A stretch of DNA of 64,000 nt, from positions 2,418,001 to 2,482,000 of the forward strand of contig JAGYVD010000001.1 of assembly GCA_021209875.1 (NCBI GenBank), in the 5' to 3' direction. Shown piece after piece: positions 50,480-63,700 of the stretch. A model generated the notes under the pieces. It saw nothing but the letters and a program-made list of their open reading frames with translations. It was not told where the DNA came from and ran no database searches. Numbering within the stretch: position 1 is the first letter of the stretch; every line of letters starts with the position of its first letter. This DNA is from Rosellinia necatrix. Lineage: Eukaryota > Ascomycota > Sordariomycetes > Xylariales > Xylariaceae. A program made the translations under genes and the position numbers.

Positions 50480-50992
50480 CTAAGCTAATCTAGGTCAGCT
50501 AAAGTTAAAGTCGGTAAAATCAGGAGCTTAATTAAATTAGCTAAAATTAACAGATCTGGCTAAAAATGCTAAAAACAATAAAATTAGTAAAATTAATTAA
50601 AGTAGCTAAAATAAATAAATCTAAAGCTCTTGAGAGGTGCACCATGGGGGTGTAAATTATGTATTATAAAAGATAAAGATCTAGCAAATCTAGGCTAAGC
50701 TAAAGTTCTAGCTAGGTGTGTGGGCTAGGGCCCACATACATGGGGCTAGGCCCAGTTAGGTTGTGCCTGTGGCCACGGGCCACAGCACCCCAAGCGAGGG
50801 GCTTATGTAAGCACTCCCTCTATATGCGCATATCAGCTCTAATTAATTAATTAATTAGTTAATTAGTTAATTAATGAAATAGCATAATTTGCAGCTAATT
50901 CTATTATTTTTTTTATATTTAGCCATATAATATTAACTGCTATAAAATAAAAAAGCTGTTTTTAACTGCAAAACCTAAATAAATAGTTGTCA
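50480..50992 (-). mobile_element. Inverted host copy of the TGTTAGAGTAGG family, proximal piece
   Basis: The reverse complement aligns collinearly with 47832-48170 of the inserted element. For example, GCAGTTAATATTATATGGCT matches GCAGTTTATATTGCGCGGCT, and ACAGCTTTTTTATTTTATA matches ACGGCTTTTTTGCTCTGCG. It is interrupted by the solo LTR at 50632-50835 and ends at LTR copy B. Confidence 0.8.
50632..50835. mobile_element. 204-bp solo LTR with GCTCT duplication
   Basis: Begins TGAGAGGTGCACC and ends GCGCATATCA. It is flanked by GCTCT at 50627-50631 and 50836-50840. The host family sequence is collinear on both sides once it is removed. GC-rich and unmutated. It contains a CTATATGCGCATAT stretch near its end. 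Confidence 0.8.
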
Positions 50993-51244
50993 TGGGCAGT
51001 GCCCATAAGGAAGTATCGGCGCACGGGCCGATACGGGCAAACTGCCATACACCCCTATCCTGAACAATTGCCGAATGGCTCGTGAACTAACCACCAAACC
51101 TGGACTAGTACAACTAGAACTGACCAGCCCTATAAAACTACGTCTTACGAGCCACGCACACACTGTTCATAACTTCTGCTACTTAGCTAGAAAATAGACC
51201 TTATTTGCTACCCTGATAAGTGTACCTTCAGGCATAGCCCATCA
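50993..51244 (+). repeat. 252-bp LTR, copy B (least mutated)
   Basis: TGGGCAGTGCCCAT...AGCCCATCA, with TG...CA ends and inverted tips (TGGGC/GCCCA). GC-normal over most of its length. It abuts the inverted host copy on its left. Confidence 0.85.
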
Positions 51245-51261
51245 TAATAGTTTATAAAATA

Positions 51262-51513
51262 TAATGGGCTATGCCTGAAGGTACATTTATTAAAGTAGTA
51301 AATAAGGTTTATTTTTTAGCTAAGTAGCAGAAGTTATAAACAGTATATATATAGCTTGTAAAACATAGTTTTATAAAGCTGGTTAGTTTTAGTTATATTA
51401 GTTTAAGTTTAATAGTTAATTTATAAGTTATTTAATAATTATTTAAAATAAAAATATATAATATTTTGCTTGTATTAGCCTGTGCGTTAATATTTTTTTA
51501 TAAGTACTGCTTA
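51262..51513 (-). repeat. 252-bp LTR, copy C, inverted
   Basis: The reverse complement matches copy B over its full length (CAGAAGTTATAAACAGTATA against B's TGTTCATAACTTCTGC). It is separated from B by 17 bp. Its left 60 bp are intact and its right half is mutated toward A/T. Confidence 0.85.
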
Positions 51514-54500
51514 TAATATTATTTTTTTGCTGCGTTTTTTTAAAAAAGTTGCAGGCCGGTTATAAGCTGTTTTATAGTTTTTATGCCTATATTTTAAATT
51601 TATAAATAAAGTTTTTTTCTAGCTTAAAAAAAAAAGGTTTTTTTTATTAGGTTTTTTTTTATAAGTTTTAATTTATATATAAATATATATTTTTATTAGT
51701 TTAATCTGCTAAAATGTTTTAATGCTATTTATAAACGTTTTATAATGTTATTTTTTTTGCTTATTATTTGCTAGTTTTTATAAATTTTTTAAATGTTTTA
51801 AATGCTTATGCGCGACTGCTTTTTAAAATTTTACTAAGCTTTATTTTTTACTGCTTTATATACAGCTATATAAAGCCTTTAAGCTGCCTGCTTTTTTTTT
51901 TTTTTTTTTTTAATAACAACTAGCGTTATAAATTATTTTAATTTTTGCGATATTTTAATTTATTATTTAAACCGTTTATAAATTAATTTTATTTTATTTT
52001 ATAAGCTGTTTAACGTTTTATTATTAATATTATATTTATTTTTTGTTATTACAGCCAGGCTTTATTTTTATTTATATTTTAGCCGGCTTATTAATTTAGT
52101 TTATTAACGCAGCTATATTTTTTTATTTATTAAAAGTTAGCTTTAAACTATTTATAATTTTTTTATTAATTAATTAAACAGTTATTTTTTATTATATTAA
52201 AACAGGCTGTTTTTAGCTGTTGTTTTTATATTAATTCTGTTAATAAAAAACAGAAATAACGTTTTTTTAGTTTTATTTGTTAATTTTTTTTTTTAAAGCT
52301 TAACGCTGCTTTTATTTATTTATAAGCTTTATTAATTAAGTTTTAGCGTTATTTCTGTTTTTTTTCTGCTTTTTGTTTAATTTTTTTTTATTTCTTTTTT
52401 TATTTATTTTTAAAAGTTTTTATTTTTTTTATTTTTAAGCTGTTTATGCGCTGTTTATAATAGCTTTAAAAGCTTTTTTTGTCTGTTTTATGATAAGCTA
52501 GCTTTTTATTAATATTTTATGCAGCTTTTTTTTTTGCTTTCTTTATAAAAATATTATATTATATATAGGTTATATTAATAAGCTAGTAAATAATAACTTT
52601 TTAGCTTTTTATATTAATTAAGTCAGCAGTACGTTTTTTTTTTATAAGCCTGTTATAAACTAATTATAAAAAAAACATATTATTATATATTATATATATT
52701 ATATAAGCAAAAAAATATTTTAAAATAAGCTAGCTGCTGTTATAGCTGTTTATATTTTATATTAATGTTATTTATAAATAAATTTTAATAATTTTAAACT
52801 ATATTAAATATTTTTATATTTTATTAAAAACGTTTATATATATAATAAATATATTTTTATGAGCTTTTTTTATTAATTATTTATTATATGTTTATAAGCT
52901 TTTTAAATAATTAAAATAAATTTATTAAAGCTTGTTTAAATTTTTTAAAACGTTTAGTTTATATTAATAAAATATTAAAAATAAAATTTAATTTTAATAA
53001 TTATTATTTATATTTAGCTTATATATCATATAAGCAAAATTATTGCTATTATTTAAAACTACGTTAAATAGTTTTTAAATAATAAAAAACTAAAGCTTAT
53101 TTTATAAATACTCTGCTTATTATTTATATTTTTTTATATATTATTTATATTTAATTAAAAAATAATAAAATGATTTAAAAATAAATAATAATGTATATAT
53201 TTTAATATAATTTATAAAACTCTTTATAAATTTTTTAAAAGCTGTTATTTTTTTGCAGAAAGTTTTTTTTAAGTTTATATAAACCGTATTAAAAATATAA
53301 GCTTTGTTTTAATATTAGTTATAAACAGCTTAAAAAATAAATAAAAATTAGTTAAGTTTTAAAACGATATAACAAGCAGCATAGCTATAGCTGCTATTAA
53401 TAAAACTTTAGCAGCTGCAGCTGCGTTTTTTTTATTAAATATATTAGCTGTTTTTACGCTAGTTATAAGCAAAGCTTAAAAAAATTAAAGCTTAATAATA
53501 AAAAATTAAAACATATTAAATAGCTTAAGTGCTGCTTATGCAGCGCTTATTATTATTTTATTTAAAGGTTATATAAAAAAAATATAAAAAATTAGCTAGC
53601 TTTATTTAAAAGTTTTCTTATAGTTTTTAAATTATTTATAATATATTTATAATATATTTATAATATATTTATAAGCTAATTTTATTTATAATTAAAAATA
53701 TAATATTTTATATTATTTATTTATTTTATTTATTTTTTTTTATGTTTTATTTTTAAGCTATGATTTTTTATTTTTATATTAAATCTGTTATTATTTTATA
53801 TATTTCTATATTTTTTTAAAAACGGTTTATTGTTTAAGTTTTTAAAAGTTTTTAAAAAATTTTTAATAAGTTTAATATATTTTTTTATTTTATCATTAAT
53901 TTATAAACTTTTATATATTTTTTAGTTTAATAAGCTTTTAATATTTTTTTATTTTTATTTTTATTTTTTAAGTTTTATTGCTTATATAAAAAAAGCTAGC
54001 TATTATTTAACGTTTAAAAACTAAAGATCTGTTTTTATGCAGCATATAAGCTTAATATAAAAATAGTTATTAATATTTTTAAAATATTTAATTTTATTAT
54101 ATAAAAACTAATTATTTTAATAATATAATATTTAATATATAATTATATTAATTTTTAAAATAGCTGCAGCGTTTATATATTTTTAAAAAATAATTAAATA
54201 AAATCTTTAGTTTTAATTTTATTAGCTAGCATATGTTATTTATTAGCAGCTTTTTTTTAATTTTGTTATGTTGCAGTTATAGCCGCTTAAATAAATTTTA
54301 TGCTGTTTTTTAGTTTTTATATAAATATTTTAGCTAAAGTTTATAAATTATAAACTAATTATATTAAACGTTTAATTATTAATATAATAGTTATATAATA
54401 TTTATAAATTATAAAAAAAGTTTAGCTTAATAATTATAATATTTTAATTATTTATAACAAGCATAACTTTTAAAAATAATATAAGCTAGTTATATTAAAT

Positions 54501-56429
54501 ATATATAATATATGCTTATAAATATATTAATACTTTTTAATTTGCTTATTTTATAGCTTTATTTATTTTTAAATAATAAGCTGTAAATAACCGCTGTTTA
54601 ATATTTATTAATGAATATATTCTGCGTTAAAAATAATTAATTTAATTTATATTTTTATTATTAGTTATAGCTATAAAAACTTATAATAACGTTAATAATA
54701 TTATATAAACTATTTAATATAAGCTTTTATATTTATTAAAACTTTTATTTTTAATATAATAGCTTTATTAAGTTAATAAAGTTGTTTTATTTTTCTGCTA
54801 ATAAATTTATTATAAAATTTATTAAAAGTTTGTTTTAATATTACTTAAAACTAATAGTAAATATAACAAGCTTTATTTTTAGTTTTTTATATTGTTTTTT
54901 ATTATAAATATTATAATTATATATAAAACGTTTTATATTTTTTTAAAAACGCTAGCTAAAAAAGTTTTTAAATATTATTATAATAATCTTTTTTAATTAA
55001 AATGTTTTATTAAATATAAGTTATAAATATTTTATATTATTTTTGTTTAAAAAGTTTTTAATGAAAAATTTAAAGCCGGTTGTAAAATTTTAACATGCTG
55101 CGCAAATTTAAATTATATTTAGCAATTAATATTTTAAAATTTAATTTTAAAAAAAACGCGTGTGTTTTTTTATATAGCGCAGATAATATATATAGCTTAA
55201 GTTTTTTTTAAAAGCAGTATTTTAAACATTAGCTAGATTTTTATAATTAAATTTTTTTTTTTTTTAAAAGTTAATACGTTTTTTAATTTATTTGTTTAAA
55301 TAGTTTATAGTTAGCTTTAAAAAAGCTTAATAAACAGCTATTTATTTTTAAAAAACTGTTTATTTTGTTTTATATATTTTTTATTTTAAGCTTTTTTTAA
55401 AAAGTTTTAGTTATGTTTTAATAATATATTTATTTAACTGTTTAAATACTTTTTATAAAACTTTAGTTTAAATCTATATTTAGTTAATTTTTAGTTTAGC
55501 AGACTTATTTTTTAATTAATTTTTAATAGTTATAAAATAAATAAAGTTTTTATAATTAAATATTATAATAAAAAACATGTTTATATTTTTAAATTTAATA
55601 TATTAAGCTTATAAATAGCTTATAATTATAAAAGGTTTTTATTATAAATTTTATAATTAATTTTTACAGCTATAAAACAATATAAATAATATATAACAAG
55701 CTATAGTTTTTCGTTTTCTTTTAACTAGTTTAAACATTTTTTATAAAATTATTTTAAATAGTTTGTTTTTATAAAAAATTTTTTATTAAAGTTAAAATAA
55801 GCTAATATAAGTTTATTTATAAAAATATTTTAAATACTTTAAAGGCCGCGTTTTTATAAGTTTTTATTTAAAATTTTTTTTTCCTTTTATTAGCATAATT
55901 AATAAAGCTGTTTTTTTTAAATAGTTATTTATAAAATTTTTATAAAAGTTTATAAAGCTTAAAAATTTCCGCACGTTTTTAAGCGTTATAAAAGCTTTTT
56001 ATTAGTTATATATAATAATTTATAGAGAATACTTTTATATTATATTGTTAATTTATAGCTAAATATATTAATAATATTTTTAAATTATTAAAACTGTTAA
56101 TAAATATTATAAGCATATTAATTTTTTTTTTTAAATATTGAATAATATTAACTTTAGTTTAAAACTAATAAAAGACTTTTATAATATATTTTATAATAAA
56201 CTTATTAAGGTTTTTAATAAATAGTTTTAATTTTATAATTAATAATAAATAAATTAAAACTATTTAAAAATTTTAATTATTAAGAACTTTATAAACTTAG
56301 AAGTATATATTAAAATAATAATATTTTCATAAAAGCTTCTTTTATAATATTAATAAAAGTTTTATTATTATAAAAAAAACTAATAATATAAACTGAAACA
56401 ATAAAAACTATTTTTAAACCAATTTTAAT
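51514..56429. mobile_element. RIP-degraded relic DNA, T-rich plus strand
   Basis: 4.9 kb with no open frame. The first 2 kb are strongly T-rich with GCTG, GCAG and TTTAAGC remnants, consistent with a minus-strand retroelement interior whose 3' LTR would be copy C. No second LTR for it was found in the window. Confidence 0.55.
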
Positions 56430-59400
56430 ATTAGTATAGTATACTAAAAGTAGTATAATTAAGTTTATAAAATATAATATAGTATTAAAAAAAAACTTTT
56501 AGTCCTGCAAAGACTAAAAGCTTTAAGCTAGTATTTTATTTAATTTATATAATTTTTATTTAGCTAGCTGCGTTAACTAAATAAACAGCTTTTTTTTTTA
56601 ATTATATTAAATGCTAAAGCTATAATAAAACGTTATTGTTTTTAATAACTATATAACTTTTTTTTATTGTTTATAAAGTTGGCTACAGCTTTTTTTAAAT
56701 TTTTTTAGCTAAAGTTTATTTTTTTTCGATTTTAGTATTTTTTTAATTAGTTTTTTAGTACTACATAGTTACTACGTTGATTTTTATTAATTGTTTTTAT
56801 AACGGTATTTTTTATTTAATAAAATAATTAAATCTGTTTTTAATATAATTTATTTAATGTTTAAAAATTATTTTAATTTTAAATAAGTTATTTTTTTTAG
56901 CCCTGCTTTTTAAATACTAAGCTTAATGCCGGTATTTTTAATAAAAAAATTTTTGCTTGCTTTTTAAATAATAAAACACGGTTAAAATAATAGAGTTAAT
57001 ATTAAAATTTTTAACAATTTTAATTTATAAGCTAATTTATTAAACTTTTTTAATTTTTAATAGTTTTAGGCGCTGCTTAAAATATTTTTTAAATCTGGCC
57101 TGTTTATTTTTAAAATATATTTAAATTTGCTTAATAATTATTTTATTATTATTAAAAAATATAATTTTATTTCAGCTTATAGTAATATTTTTATTATTTA
57201 TACATTTTTAATAATAATTTTAAAATTTAAAAATTATTATTTTTGTTTCTGTTTTTTTAAAATTATATAACTTATTAAATATTTTTTAACTAACAATATA
57301 ATTAATTGGTTTTTTATTTAAAATTTACAATTGTTTTTATTATTATATTTTTAATTAGTTCTGCTAAAAATTATTTTTTATATAAATTTTTAATATAATA
57401 TTAAAACGATTATGTTTATATAAATATTAAAACAATATATTATATTACTTATAAATATATTTAATTAAAAATAACATGTTTCAAATATATTTAATTGAAC
57501 GTTTAATATAATATATAATATATTAATTTTAATTATATTTTAAATTAAATATTTAATTATAATATTTATATAATTAGCCATAATTAATTGTAATAAACTT
57601 TTATTATAATTTAATTTAAAACTAAATAAAATATAAAATAATATTATATTTAATATTAACAAATTTAATTTAGCTGCGTTAACACGTTTTTTTTATAGCA
57701 ATTGTATTTATTTCCTCGTTTATTTTAGCCGTTTTTTTTTGTTACTTTTTTTTTTTTTATTTAAGCTTACAGTTTTTTTTTTTATTATATTATTTTTTTT
57801 GGTTTTTATTTTAATCCGCGTTTTTTTAACGGTTATTATTTTAATTAGACTTTGTATTATAGTGTTAAATATTTTTTTAACATATAAATATTTACTTTTA
57901 TTACTACTATTAAAAAAGCTTTATTTTAACAACTTAAATTATATATTTAATGAAAATAATTTTTTATTAAGCGCTAAAAATATTATTTAATTTTAAAGTT
58001 AATATTAGTTTATATTATAATTATAATATTGTGTTAATTTTAATTATTGGTGTTTAAAATTTTACAGCATAAATATATTTTAGTTTTTTTATATATAAAC
58101 GTAATAAAAGCAGTATTTTATTATATAATATTTTTAATAATAATTTAGTTTAAGCTAAACGTTTTGTTGTTATAACAAGTTATATATTAAATTAAATAAT
58201 TATTGTATTTAAAATAATATTTTATTTTTATATTTTAAACTTAAGTTGTTTATTAATAATTAACTTATTATTTTTATAAAACTGCTAATTTTTTAATACT
58301 ATTTAAAACATAATTAAAATTTATTAAAGATTATGTTTTATTATTTTTAAATTTTTAAAAATAAATTAACTTTTTATAAAACAAAATATATTCATAAAAA
58401 TAAGCTTATTTTAATTAGCTATTATTTTTATATTATTTTTATGTTTTTATTTAAATTAAACAAGCTAATATTAAACTAGTTTATATAATTATTATATAAT
58501 AAAAAATAAAACTTTTAAACGTTTAATATTCTTTTTGTTTTTTTTATATTTATAATTATTTTACTATTTTAACTTGTTTAATTAAAAGTTTTTTAAAAGT
58601 TTTTTCTGCTGTTTTTATTATTTATATTTAATTTATTTGAATTATTAAAATAATTATTTGATAAAAATAGTTTTAATAAATTTTAATTACTTACTAAATA
58701 TTAAAGTTTTAAAATATTATAGCAAAAATGTTATAAATATATAATGTTTAAATTAATATAAAATAAAAACTTTATATGCTGCTTTATAATTTTAATAAAT
58801 AAAGCTTTTATTAATAAATATATAGCTTGTAATTTGAAACAGATTATTAAAATAATAAATATTAATGTTATTATTAAAACTTATATTAGTTTTATTAAAA
58901 ATATTAAAATAAATAATTTAAATAATAGTTTTAATATTAATATAGCTATAGTTAAATATTAATAACTTAAATATTAAAATTAAACAAATAATACTGCTGC
59001 ATATTTAGTTATATTTAATACAGCTTTAAATAATTAATTAATAGCGCGATAAAATGTTTTAAAAACTAAAGTTTTTATATTAGCTAATATTTTAGCGTTA
59101 TTTAATTATTGTTTTAATTAATTAACTATTTATATTGTTTAAATATTTTTAGCATGTTTTTTATTATAATTATATTATTTTTAATTTATTATATTAATTC
59201 TGTAAAAATCTATAGCTGAAATAAATAACTTAAAAGCTTATTTATTTCGTTTATATTTTAACTTTAAATTTTATAATTTATATTATTGCTATTATGAAAA
59301 TTTATTTATATTTTTAACGATATAGTTTTTAAAATTAAATTTTTTTCAAAAGTTAAAAACTATTATAATTATTAAAGGTTTTTTATTTTTAAACTAAGCC

Positions 59401-60752
59401 ATAATTTTGAAGTTTTATTAAATTTTATAGTAATTTTAGATTATTTTTTTAAAATATATTTAAAATATAAACTTAAAATGTTTTATTATTGTTTAATTTA
59501 AACTTGTTGTTAAACTTATTATATATTTTATTTTTTTAATATAAAATATTTAATATTTATAGTTTTAGTTTTTAATTTTTATATAAAACAAAAAATACTA
59601 GTTTCATAAACTTAGGTTTTACTAGCAAAAATAATATTTTTCTATATTATATTAAAAATTAATAGTTTAAGTAAAACTATTTTAAAATTAAATTTTTTTT
59701 AGCTTTTATAACTTTTAAAATTAACTTTTAATTGTTAAAGCTATTTTAATTTTTTAAATATTAAAATTTTAAGCTTGTTTTATGTTTTAATATATTAATA
59801 ATTATTAAGTTTATATAAATTAATAATTAATATTTATATTAATATTAATACTAAAATAAATATATATAAATTATATGATTTTATAATTAAACTAGCAAAT
59901 ATTATTAATTATTTTATAAATGTATATTTATATATATGTTTTAAAATAAAATTAGAATTTAAAATTAATAATTAAATAAAAATATAATCAAGTATTATTA
60001 AAAACCTGCGTGTTTATTAAAAAACTTAACGCAAGCTTTTAAGAAAATAAAACTAGGATTAATTATAAATTATTGTTTTTTTATTTAAATATGATCTTAA
60101 TTAAAATTTAAATAAACCGCTAATCGTAATATTATAATAGTTAAATATTAAATATTAAAATAATTAAAGTTTAAAAATAATAAATTGTTTTAATATATTA
60201 ATAGCTAAACATAATAATATGCTATTTAAAATATAATAAAAAATTAAATTTAACTGCTGTTTTTTTAAAACATTTTTGCTTCATAAAATATAATAATTAA
60301 TTAGTTAATTAAGGCAGAATATATTAAATTAAATAAATTTTTAAATCTATAAGTTAAATAAACATTAATAAATCTTGCTAGCAATAATTAAGCTTAAAAA
60401 GTAATAGTTCTATATTTTTTATAAACAGCGTTGCTTAAAATATAAAAAAAAGCTGTATTAAAGTTTAAACACACGTAAACGTTAAAAAATTAAGCATATT
60501 TTATCTGGCGGCATAAAAAAAAATAAACTAAAATATAAAATTATATAATTATAAAACTTACTATATTATTTAATATAGTTTATTAAAAATAACATAGTTA
60601 AATTTATAAAAATATAATATAGCATTAAAAAAAAAGCTTTTAGTTTTATAAAAACTAAAAGCTTTAAGCTAATACTTTATTTAATCTATATAATTTTTAT
60701 CTAGCAAGCTGCGCTACTTAAATAAAAAGCCTTTTTTTTTAATTATATTAAA
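56430..60752. mobile_element. LTR element relic with about 183-bp LTRs
   Basis: Direct repeats at about 56430-56612 and 60567-60752 share a TATAAA-like box, a 9-11-bp hairpin (CTTTTAGTC/GACTAAAAG in the left copy), then CTTTAAGCTA and AATTATATTAAAT. The interior of about 4 kb is A/T only and its frames are closed; 57739-57990 is Phe/Leu/Ile low-complexity text. Ends are approximate because of mutation, and no target duplication could be read. Confidence 0.65.
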
Positions 60753-63700
60753 TATAACAGCGTTAAATAATAAAAATTTATATTTAAATTAACTAACTTA
60801 AAAATTTAAAAATATAAAATTATTTAAAACTAGCTTATAAATATTAAGTATTTTAAATATTTAAACTCTAAAAATAGTTTTTATTAAACTTAATATTTTT
60901 ATAAATAAAAATATAAAATAATAGCTTTTATTTAAACTTTAAATAAAATTATATAAATATTTTTGTTAATAATATTCAATTTATTTTATTTTTAAATAAA
61001 CTTTTATATAATAAAAACTATTTATTAATTTATTAAAGAAAAATATTAATATTAGTTTAAATATATTATTAATTATAAATAAAAATATAATTATACATGC
61101 TATTAATAATAATATTAATAAATTATTTTATTATATAAAAATAGTTAAATAAATAAACTTGAAATTAGTTTATATTTTAAAATTAAATATAAAATTTATA
61201 ATAGCGTTTATATATTTATTTTAATTTTGATAAAATATTTGCAATATATTTTATAAACTTAACTTAATATTAAACGATTTTTAAAATTATTAACACTTTA
61301 TAACACAGACAATATTATTATTTAAAATAATAAAAACTAAAAAGCTTTTAAAAATATTATTAAAACTTTAGTTATATTATAGCTTTAAAAATTAAAATAA
61401 ATAATATTTAAAAAGAAATTTTAAAGCTATAAAAACTTCTGTTTTATTAAAATAATTAAAACAAAATAAACAATATAAAAAACAACTGCAGCAAATATAT
61501 AATTATTTAAAAAAAGTTTTTTTATTATAGCTGGCTGTAAGTTTATTTTTATATAAAATTTAAAATAAATTGTTTTATATAATAAATATTTAAAATAAGT
61601 TTAAAGTATATATTATAAATAATAATAAATAACAGCGGTTATAAATAATATATAATAAACAATATTATTTTATAATTAAAATATATTAATAAAAATTATT
61701 TCAAATAAAAACTAAACATTTATATTTAAATTTTAATAAATCTTTTAAACTAAAATAAACATTTTTTGAAAATATTAATAAATTATTATTTTTATACTAA
61801 TAATTAAAACAAACAATATAATTAAAATATTAAAATTATTACTTATTATTATATTATATTTCTTAAAACATTATAAATAAATATAATATTAATAATATTA
61901 AATTAATAATAATAATAAAAGTTTTAATAAAATATTATTAAGTTTTAAACTATAATTTATAACAGCTAATATAAAATTTATTATTAAATTAAATATTATT
62001 TAATTTAATTTTAAATATATACATAAGTTTTTTATATTTATTTAAAAGATCTTATTTTTAAAAATTGTTTTATAAAAATAGTGAATATAATAAACAGAAA
62101 TATTAATTATATTAAAAAAAATATACTAATATATTAATTAAACTTTTTAAATATTAACGTATATATTAAATTATATTTATAATATATTTGTTGTTAACGC
62201 TGTTAAAACTGTACTTTTGTTATTAAAGAAAAGTTTTAAGTATATATATATTAAAAAAATATAAACAATTTTGTTTTTTATAAAATTGTATTAGCTTAAC
62301 AGATTAGTAAAACTAGTAAATATTTTATTTAATAAAAGTATATACAGCTTTATATAAGAAATAATATTTTAAAATATTATTTATATAAAACGCCGCTAAA
62401 CTAATAAAAGCTTTTAATAATGAAAAGCTAGTTATTTTTGAAAAATATATATTAAATATATTAAAAAGCAAAACTTATAGCAAAAATACAAAATAATTAA
62501 TAATAAATAAAAACTATTTTAATTATTAAGATGCAAATATTATTACTTTTAGTTTATAATTTATAATAAACATATTTAACTTTTTATTTAAATTATTTAT
62601 TTATTTGATTTTATTTAATATATATAATAATAATTTATTTATTCTGTTTTTTTTAATATATACTATATTATATATAAAACTTTTATATAAAGCTTTTTTT
62701 TTTAAAGTTTTTATTTTTATTAATATATATTATTTTATTATTGTTTTATAAATATATTATAATTTATTATTTTTATTATAATTTATTATTTTTTATTATA
62801 TCTATATTTTGTTTATTTAAAATAATATTTATAAAAATAATCTGCTTGCTTATTATAAATTAAAATAAAATCGTTGTTTTTAATAATAATTTCAATAATA
62901 ATTAATAAAATAATTAAAGCTGGTATATTTTTAGTTAAAATAATATTTAAAAATGTCGGGCTTTTAAAACTTGCGCGTAAATATTTTGTAAAATTATTAA
63001 ATAAATATAAAATTATTAAAATAATTTAATTAATAAGCTAAACTTTTATATATAATTTAACTATTCAAAGTTTGAATTTTTATTAAAAATACTTTTTTAA
63101 TAATTAATTATATAAATAAGCTTGATTTTTTATTAAATTATAATAAATAATGTTTAAAGTTATAGTTGTATTTCATTACAGCTTAAATAAAATTTATTGC
63201 TAAATAAACGTTTTAACGTAAATGCTTGCAAAAAATACATATATTCAAGAAATTTTTACTACTATGAAAATTAACTAATATTTTTAATATATTAAGTAGT
63301 TTAAATTTAAATGATAGTTTATAAAAAATAAATATTTAATACTATTATATATAGCGTTTAAATTTTATTATAAAAATATATAATATTTATTTAGTTTATT
63401 TTAGTTTAATAAATATATATTATTATATTATTATTTTAATTATTTAGTTTTAACGTTTTAATAAACTGTTTATTTATAAATAATATTCAGCTGTTATTAT
63501 TAGTTTAATATTAAATAATTTTTATATACTTTATTAAAAGTAAAATATAAACTTTTAGTTTTTATTAAAAATACCTTTTTAAAAATATTTTAGTTGTTTA
63601 ATAAAATTATTTCATTAAAACAACAATTTATTTTGCTGTTATATATTCTTTATATTTAAAACTAATAGTATATGTTTTGAAATAAAACATAAAACTGTTA

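Noticed and set aside
26868..51244. Copies A and B of the 252-bp LTR as the two ends of one 24-kb element
   Set aside because: The sequence left of B is a host family copy, not the interior of such an element, and the flanking 5 bp (TATTA, TAATA) do not match.
57739..57990. 83-codon hydrophobic plus-strand frame
   Set aside because: Leu/Phe/Ile text from T-rich DNA; not a credible membrane protein.
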